NCBI GenBank assembly: GCA_963691905.1
Contig: OY829893.1
Span: forward strand, 992,001 to 1,056,000
Reading direction: 5' to 3'
Source: QGON01 sp963691905
GTDB taxonomy: Bacteria; Pseudomonadota; Gammaproteobacteria; Chromatiales; Chromatiaceae
DNA: 64,000 nucleotides
In this document: one piece after another, positions 59,375-64,000 of the stretch
How the letters are laid out: every line of letters begins with the position of its first letter
How positions within the stretch are numbered: position 1 is the first letter of the stretch
Position numbers and translations under genes: made by a program
The notes under the pieces: model-generated
Told to the model about the DNA's origin: nothing
The model's database searches: none
What the model saw: only the letters and a program-made list of their open reading frames with translations

Positions 59375-60781
59375 ATGCCCTTTTGGCAGCAGAGGGATCG
59401 GCGGTTGAGGCTATCGGCATTTTTGCTGAACGTCCTCTTCCTGTTGGCCTGTATCGTTATGGGGGCGGAAGCCCAAGGTGGCCTGCGGGATTGGATCCCG
59501 CATAACCCCAATATCTGGCATCTGGAAGCTGTTATCGAGCGCAGTGGTTCCGGCCGTTATGACAAGGATCGCAGCAAAGACGGCTATATCAACACAAAAT
59601 CCTACGAGCGCACGGTAAAACAGCAAGTCAGGTTAAAGGCCTGTGGCGCCGCTGGCGGACTCCTCCATGTCAAACAGGTGAAGTGGGAATTGAAGGATGA
59701 CAGCACAGAGAAGGAACACATCCAGGACAAGGCAACGACCTGTCCACTCTCTCCCGAGGAGATGAAGCACAGCAACCTTAATCGGATGAAACGTGCTCAA
59801 CAGAAGATACAGCGTCCTGGCAACTCAACCATCCACACCAAGCGGGAAACGCTGACGCTCTATCCGGGGCAGGATGCGGAGACCCTGGCCCGTAACGCCT
59901 CCGCTAGCTTGCTTCATCGCAAGGGCGATCACTACCTGTTGCAGGTTGGCAGCCAGGCATTGATCGACAACCGGATGGATGATGTTCGTGTGGAGAAGAA
60001 GGTCTGCAGTGGCCATGTCGTCCGCAACGAGCAACACAACCGCAGTGGTGATCAACCGAGTATGAATATCACCCCGCCGACCGGGGAGGATGATTTCAAT
60101 TCGGAGATGTGGTTCACACTCTCTCCTATACCCATGACCGTCGGCTTTTATCAGAAGATGGAGCTGACCGACCAATCGTTATCGGGTCAACGGGAACTCG
60201 ACAGGAAGAAAGAGACTCACTATCAGGAAACCACCACCGCTTCGTGGAGTCTTAAGCCGAAGAATCCGTGCATGGAGGTTGTCGACCGGATACTCAAGGA
60301 TCTGGCCTTCGCGCAGGCCTACGGTGATCGAAAGATACAGGACTTCTCCGCGGACAAACAGGAGTATGAAAAACTGGTGAGCCAGCGGGCCTACAAGAAC
60401 TATACCGGACGTGGTTTTTCCCGCCCGGACCCGGACGGGAATAGTGGCGGGGCGGGTGAGAGTGAGGTCGAGCTTGGCGTTAACAACGACTGCAAACTGG
60501 AGGGTGACAAGGCATTCAAGGAGAAACTGCTGAAGGAGTGCCGGCCGATGATCATCTTCAACGCCGCCTATGACCATGAAATGACCCATGTACGCCAATG
60601 TAAAAAAAACCATGAGGCATTCAGTGGCCTTAAGCCGGTGGATGTCGGCCGCGAAGAGGTTGAGGCCTATATCGTGGGTATCGAAAGCATGCTGAGCTGG
60701 ATGCAGGATTTCTGCCCGGAGCGGGATATGAGTAGCGTCAGCAGTCAGGTAAAAGCACTGGGAGCGGCATATGGTTACTAA
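59375..60781 (+). CDS. Secreted protein of unknown family with HEMTH zinc-protease-like motif
   Basis: The 468-residue protein has a signal sequence or N-terminal anchor (about residues 12-34), a long polar region with six or more cysteines, and near the C terminus YDHEMTHVRQC, an HExxH motif (His401, Glu402, His405) followed about 25 residues on by EEVEAY, which could supply the third zinc ligand as in gluzincins. The gene starts 6 bases after the DUF4412 gene and ends the cluster. I do not recognise the family. Zinc binding and proteolysis are inference from the motif. Confidence 0.72.
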   Translation: MPFWQQRDRRLRLSAFLLNVLFLLACIVMGAEAQGGLRDWIPHNPNIWHLEAVIERSGSGRYDKDRSKDGYINTKSYERTVKQQVRLKACGAAGGLLHVKQVKWELKDDSTEKEHIQDKATTCPLSPEEMKHSNLNRMKRAQQKIQRPGNSTIHTKRETLTLYPGQDAETLARNASASLLHRKGDHYLLQVGSQALIDNRMDDVRVEKKVCSGHVVRNEQHNRSGDQPSMNITPPTGEDDFNSEMWFTLSPIPMTVGFYQKMELTDQSLSGQRELDRKKETHYQETTTASWSLKPKNPCMEVVDRILKDLAFAQAYGDRKIQDFSADKQEYEKLVSQRAYKNYTGRGFSRPDPDGNSGGAGESEVELGVNNDCKLEGDKAFKEKLLKECRPMIIFNAAYDHEMTHVRQCKKNHEAFSGLKPVDVGREEVEAYIVGIESMLSWMQDFCPERDMSSVSSQVKALGAAYGY

Positions 60782-60864
60782 AGGTACGGGGGAATAAACA
60801 ATAATCTCTCCATCCCTTATTTTCTGTGGGAGCGTCCTCTCTTCTTGGGGAGCCTCTGAATTAA

Positions 60865-60895
60865 TTGTCATCTCGACCGTAGGGAGAGATGACAA
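60865..60895. repeat. Inverted repeat after the VWA cluster
   Basis: TTGTCATCTC and GAGATGACAA (10-bp arms, 11-base loop GACCGTAGGGA). It has no T run and looks like a dispersed palindrome rather than a terminator. The rest of the 283-bp gap up to grxD shows no gene. Confidence 0.6.
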
Positions 60896-61064
60896 TGACC
60901 CAATTAATCAGAACTTCCTTAGCAAAGTGATAAAAGCCTGCTTAAATCCAGGTTTTTTCCCAGCCTCTGGAAGGTTAGTATCCTCTTATACAGTCAATGC
61001 TTGAATTACCCAGGGGATATCCCCATATAGCACTGATCAACTGAACATTCGAAGAGGTAGTCAG

Positions 61065-61397
61065 ATGGACGTTTTGGATCGTATCCGTGAGCAGGTGGAA
61101 GGCAATCCGGTGGTGCTCTACATGAAAGGCACGCCCCAGTTTCCTATGTGTGGATTTTCCTCTCGTGCCGCTGCCGCCCTGCAGGATTGTGCAGTTCCCT
61201 TCTCCTTCGTGAATGTGTTGTCGGATCCCGAGATTTTTGAAAATCTGCCCCGTTATGCGGATTGGCCCACCTTTCCCCAACTCTATATCGACGGAGAATT
61301 GGTTGGCGGTTGCGATATCACCCTGGAACTGCACGCCAACGGCGAACTGCAGACGATGGTCAAGGAGGCGGCCGAGAAGGCGGGTGGCGCTGAATAA
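61065..61397 (+). CDS. grxD: Monothiol glutaredoxin Grx4
   Basis: The 110-residue protein has the CGFS active site (FPMCGFSSRAA), the TFPQLYIDGELVGGCDI segment and the start MDVLDRIREQVEGNPVVLYMKG. Monothiol CGFS glutaredoxins bind a glutathione-ligated [2Fe-2S] cluster with BolA and serve iron-sulfur delivery, useful for the Sdh subunits here. Convergent with rnt. Confidence 0.96.
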   Translation: MDVLDRIREQVEGNPVVLYMKGTPQFPMCGFSSRAAAALQDCAVPFSFVNVLSDPEIFENLPRYADWPTFPQLYIDGELVGGCDITLELHANGELQTMVKEAAEKAGGAE

Positions 61398-61432
61398 TCA
61401 ACCTGCTGTGGGTTGTCAGGGCTGACGCGGGT

Positions 61433-62098
61433 TTACTGCTCTGGCTCGCCGGCCAATACCGCACCGTCCCAGGGGTTGGGTGAGTTGGTTGTCTGCCAGC
61501 GGTTGACGATCCTGCAGAACAGCTCAGCGGTCTGCTCAGTGTCATAGATTGCCGAGTGGGCGGCCTCGCTGTCCCACTCCATACCCGCGCACTTGGCGGC
61601 CCGGGCCAACACGGTCTGGCCATAAGCCAGTCCCGCCAGGGATACGGTGTCGAAGGTGCTGAAGGGATGGAACGGATTGCGTTTGATCTTGTTGCGTTCC
61701 ACTGCGGCGTTGAGAAACCCCAGATCAAAAAAGGCGTTGTGTCCCACCAGTATGGCGCGCTTGCAGCCGCTCTCCTTGACCGCTTTGCGGACCGGGGAGA
61801 AAACCTTCCTCAAAGCTTCAGCTTCCGGCAGGGCCAGCCGGAAAGGATGGAACGGGTCGATGCCGTTAAAGTCGAGTGCTTTTTGGTCGATATTCAACCC
61901 AGGAAAAGGTTCCACATGGCAGGCATGGGTCTCTCCAAGGTGTAACAATCCCTGGGCGTCCATCCAGACGGTAGTGGCGGCAATTTCCAGCAATGCGTCG
62001 CGTTTTGCGTCGAAACCACCGGTTTCCACGTCCACCACCACTGGCAGATAGCCCCGAAAACGATGGACGATGAGTGGATTGTAGCTTGTCTCGTTCAT
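61433..62098 (-). CDS. rnt: Ribonuclease T
   Basis: The 221-residue DEDDh exonuclease has ExoI VVVDVETGGF (catalytic Asp and Glu), ExoII GHNAFFDLGFL and ExoIII with the His and Asp in HSAIYDTEQT. It trims 3' ends of tRNA and 5S/23S rRNA. The ATG of MNETSYNPLI is preferred; a TTG two codons earlier would also be in frame. Convergent with grxD, divergent from mlaA; grxD next to rnt is common in gammaproteobacteria. Confidence 0.94.
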   Translation of the reverse strand: MNETSYNPLIVHRFRGYLPVVVDVETGGFDAKRDALLEIAATTVWMDAQGLLHLGETHACHVEPFPGLNIDQKALDFNGIDPFHPFRLALPEAEALRKVFSPVRKAVKESGCKRAILVGHNAFFDLGFLNAAVERNKIKRNPFHPFSTFDTVSLAGLAYGQTVLARAAKCAGMEWDSEAAHSAIYDTEQTAELFCRIVNRWQTTNSPNPWDGAVLAGEPEQ

Positions 62099-62208
62099 GC
62101 ACAAAGGATAAAGAAAAGCGGCAGGGTTTACGAATCTGACTGTTGGGTTTCGTCGTATTTCAGATCATTGGTATGTTATTGTTTCGGGATCAGGGATCCC
62201 AAGGCTTA

Positions 62209-62946
62209 ATGGCTGTGCAAATGATAAACAGGGTTGTGATCGGGCTTTTGCTCCCGCTTGTTCTGCTGGGACTATCGGCATGCGCCAGCGTGCCGGAGGG
62301 AACGGAGCATATTGCTGATCCGCTGGAGGGGATGAACCGTTCCATCAATAGATTCAACACTGACTTCGATAACACCATTGCAAAACCGGTGGCCAAAGGA
62401 TATCAGGCGATCACACCCGATCCGCTGGATCGGGGTTTTACCAACTTTTTTCATAATCTTGCGGATATCAATTCTGCCGCCAACAATCTGTTTCAATTTA
62501 AACCCGGACGTGCGATTACCGATGTTGGGCGCCTCTGCGTCAACACAACAGTCGGTTTGCTGGGTTTTATCGATGTGGCCTCTGATATCGGTATTCCCGA
62601 ATACAAAGAGGATTTGGGGCAGACATTGGGATACTGGGGTTATGAGGAGAGTACCTACGTTATGCTGCCGATGTTGGGTCCCAGCACCGTGCGGGATTTC
62701 GTGGGCAAGACCGGGGACGTTTTCATGAACCCAATCTACTATACTTCAGAAGGAGTCTACTGGACGCTGCTTGCCTTCAGATATGTCGATCTGCGGGCAG
62801 ATCTGTTGCGTGCGACCAAGGTGGTGGATGAGGCTGCAATCGATCCTTACGCCTTCGTTCGCGAATCCTACCTGCAGAAACGCCGCTTCGATATCTATGA
62901 TGGTGACCCACCGCTGGAAGATGATCCATTTTTGGATGATATCTGA
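62209..62946 (+). CDS. mlaA: Outer-membrane lipid-asymmetry lipoprotein MlaA (VacJ)
   Basis: The 245-residue lipoprotein has a lipobox (GLSAC) after a hydrophobic signal, then the VacJ core: DPLEGMNRSINRFNTDFD, NFFHNLADINSAANNLFQ, and GYWGYEESTYVMLPMLGPST. It removes misplaced phospholipids from the outer leaflet together with the MlaBCDEF transporter, not in the window. The frame is open to 62143; ATG 62209 is chosen for its AAGG, with ATG 62221 as the alternative. The acidic C-terminal tail is usual. Confidence 0.94.
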   Translation: MAVQMINRVVIGLLLPLVLLGLSACASVPEGTEHIADPLEGMNRSINRFNTDFDNTIAKPVAKGYQAITPDPLDRGFTNFFHNLADINSAANNLFQFKPGRAITDVGRLCVNTTVGLLGFIDVASDIGIPEYKEDLGQTLGYWGYEESTYVMLPMLGPSTVRDFVGKTGDVFMNPIYYTSEGVYWTLLAFRYVDLRADLLRATKVVDEAAIDPYAFVRESYLQKRRFDIYDGDPPLEDDPFLDDI

Positions 62947-62960
62947 GGTTGTCTCTCGAC

Positions 62961-63992
62961 CTATCTCACTATCTGCCAGTCAATCTGCTCCCCGGCGCAT
63001 AAGGGAACCAGAGTCGCATTACCGAAATTGTAGCTATCAGGTACCTTCCAGGGCCGCTTCTTCAGGGTGATCTGTTTCAGGTTCCTGGGCAGTCCGTAAA
63101 AGTCCGGGCCGAAAAAGCTCGCAAATCCCTCCAGCTTATCCAGAGCGCCAGCTTGGTCGAAGGCTTGTGTATAGAGCTCAATGGCGGCATGGGCGGTGTA
63201 ACAACCAGCGCAGCCACAAGCACACTCCTTGGCTCCAAGTGAGTGAGGCGCGCTGTCGGTGCCGAGAAAAAATCGTGGATTGCCACTGGTTGCGGCGCTG
63301 ATCAAAGCTGTCTGATGGGATTCCCGCTTGAGTATCGGCAGACAGTAGAAATGGGGACGAATGCCGCCCGCCAGCATTGCATTGCGATTGAAGAGGAGGT
63401 GGTGCGCGGTGATGGTGGCTGCCACATTGTCCGCTGCGGCAGAGACAAAATCCGCTGCTTCTTTGGTAGTGATGTGTTCAAAAACCAGGCGAAGCTCCGG
63501 AAATTCCCTGACCAGCGGCTCCAGATGCCGACCGATGAAAGTTTTCTCCCGATCGAAAATATCGACATGGCTGTCGGTCACCTCTGCATGTACCAGCAAA
63601 GGTAGTCCATGTTTCTGCATTGCTTCCAGTACCGGGTACATCTTTCTGATATCGGTAACGCCAGAGTCAGAGTTGGTGGTAGCGCCGGCCGGATAGAGTT
63701 TTACCGCATGCACGATGCCGCTCTCTTTTGCAGACCCTATCTCAGCGGGTGAGAGATTATCTGTCATATAGAGTGTCATAAGCGGCTGGAAGTCTGAGTT
63801 GGTTTCCAGTGCATGGAGAATCCTCTCCCGGTAAGCCCTTGCCATCTCTGTGTCGGCAACTGGCGGCTTAAGGTTCGGCATGATGATGGCCCGGCCAAAA
63901 CGTTCTGCGCTATGGGCGACCACTGAGGCCATCGCCTCATCGTCACGCAGGTGGAGGTGCCAGTCGTCAGGTTGAGTCAGAGTGATATGCAT
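62961..63992 (-). CDS. pyrC: Dihydroorotase, type II
   Basis: The 343-residue zinc enzyme has the metal site DWHLHLRDDE near the N terminus, MPNLKPPV, LLVHAEVTD, FEHITT and FLGTDSAPHS, all as in E. coli PyrC. It closes carbamoyl-aspartate to dihydroorotate in pyrimidine synthesis. The gene is complete, starting 8 bases from the right edge; its promoter lies outside. Convergent with mlaA. Confidence 0.97.
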   Translation of the reverse strand: MHITLTQPDDWHLHLRDDEAMASVVAHSAERFGRAIIMPNLKPPVADTEMARAYRERILHALETNSDFQPLMTLYMTDNLSPAEIGSAKESGIVHAVKLYPAGATTNSDSGVTDIRKMYPVLEAMQKHGLPLLVHAEVTDSHVDIFDREKTFIGRHLEPLVREFPELRLVFEHITTKEAADFVSAAADNVAATITAHHLLFNRNAMLAGGIRPHFYCLPILKRESHQTALISAATSGNPRFFLGTDSAPHSLGAKECACGCAGCYTAHAAIELYTQAFDQAGALDKLEGFASFFGPDFYGLPRNLKQITLKKRPWKVPDSYNFGNATLVPLCAGEQIDWQIVR

Positions 63993-64000
63993 GGTGTAAC

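Overview
This window is a chromosomal segment of a gammaproteobacterium. The conserved gene order shows this: rpsT divergent from murJ-ribF-ileS-lspA, then proB-obgE-rpmA-rplU, coaE-pilD-pilC-pilB-pilin, pilR-pilS, and rluD-pgeF. Several genes suggest a sulfur-oxidising, redox-flexible lineage of the Chromatiales or thiotrophic-symbiont type: a cytochrome c4, a divergent DsrC/TusE-like protein, a succinate/fumarate oxidoreductase with a CCG-domain subunit (SdhABE), and a periplasmic haem-binding EB_dh-like protein. The lineage is an inference from gene content; no rRNA or diagnostic sulfur operon is present.

Layout. 1-5.4 kb: 3' part of a histidine-triad nucleotidyltransferase, a small orphan, cytochrome c4, an EEP-family hydrolase, a diguanylate cyclase and a zinc-ribbon orphan. 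5.5-11.8 kb: an orphan membrane-anchored TAXI binding protein followed by a 1510-residue hybrid kinase with two complete kinase modules. 11.9-18.5 kb (minus strand): murJ, ribF, ileS, lspA and the DsrC-like gene. 18.7-24 kb: rpsT, a 437-bp element with perfect terminal inverted repeats, and proB-obgE-rpmA-rplU. 22.6-32.3 kb: type IV pilus genes (coaE, pilD, pilC, pilB, two pilins, pilR, pilS) with a sigma-54 promoter in front of the major pilin. 32.3-44.6 kb: nadE, glnB, bamD, rluD, pgeF, gcvR, def, an acyltransferase, an SH3 protein, argF, argD, small membrane proteins, a TetR regulator and sodB. 44.7-51.8 kb: an orphan hydantoinase B subunit, a NAGGN-type amidotransferase and sdhA-sdhB-sdhE. 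51.9-60.8 kb is the accessory part: a chemoreceptor with an EB_dh-like haem protein behind a sigma-28-type promoter, a decayed internal-deletion copy of sdhE, and a three-gene secreted cluster (VWA protein with six Ig-like repeats, DUF4412-like protein, HExxH protein). 61-64 kb: grxD, rnt, mlaA and pyrC.

Intergenic space carries at least four families of short palindromic repeats (called A-D here), spread through the window. The best candidates for undescribed biology are the VWA/DUF4412/HExxH cluster, the EB_dh-chemoreceptor pair, the double-kinase protein beside the TAXI protein, and the DsrC-like protein with an altered redox arm. MurJ appears to lack any AUG, GUG or UUG start compatible with its first membrane helix; a CUG start fits length, homology and ribosome binding site.
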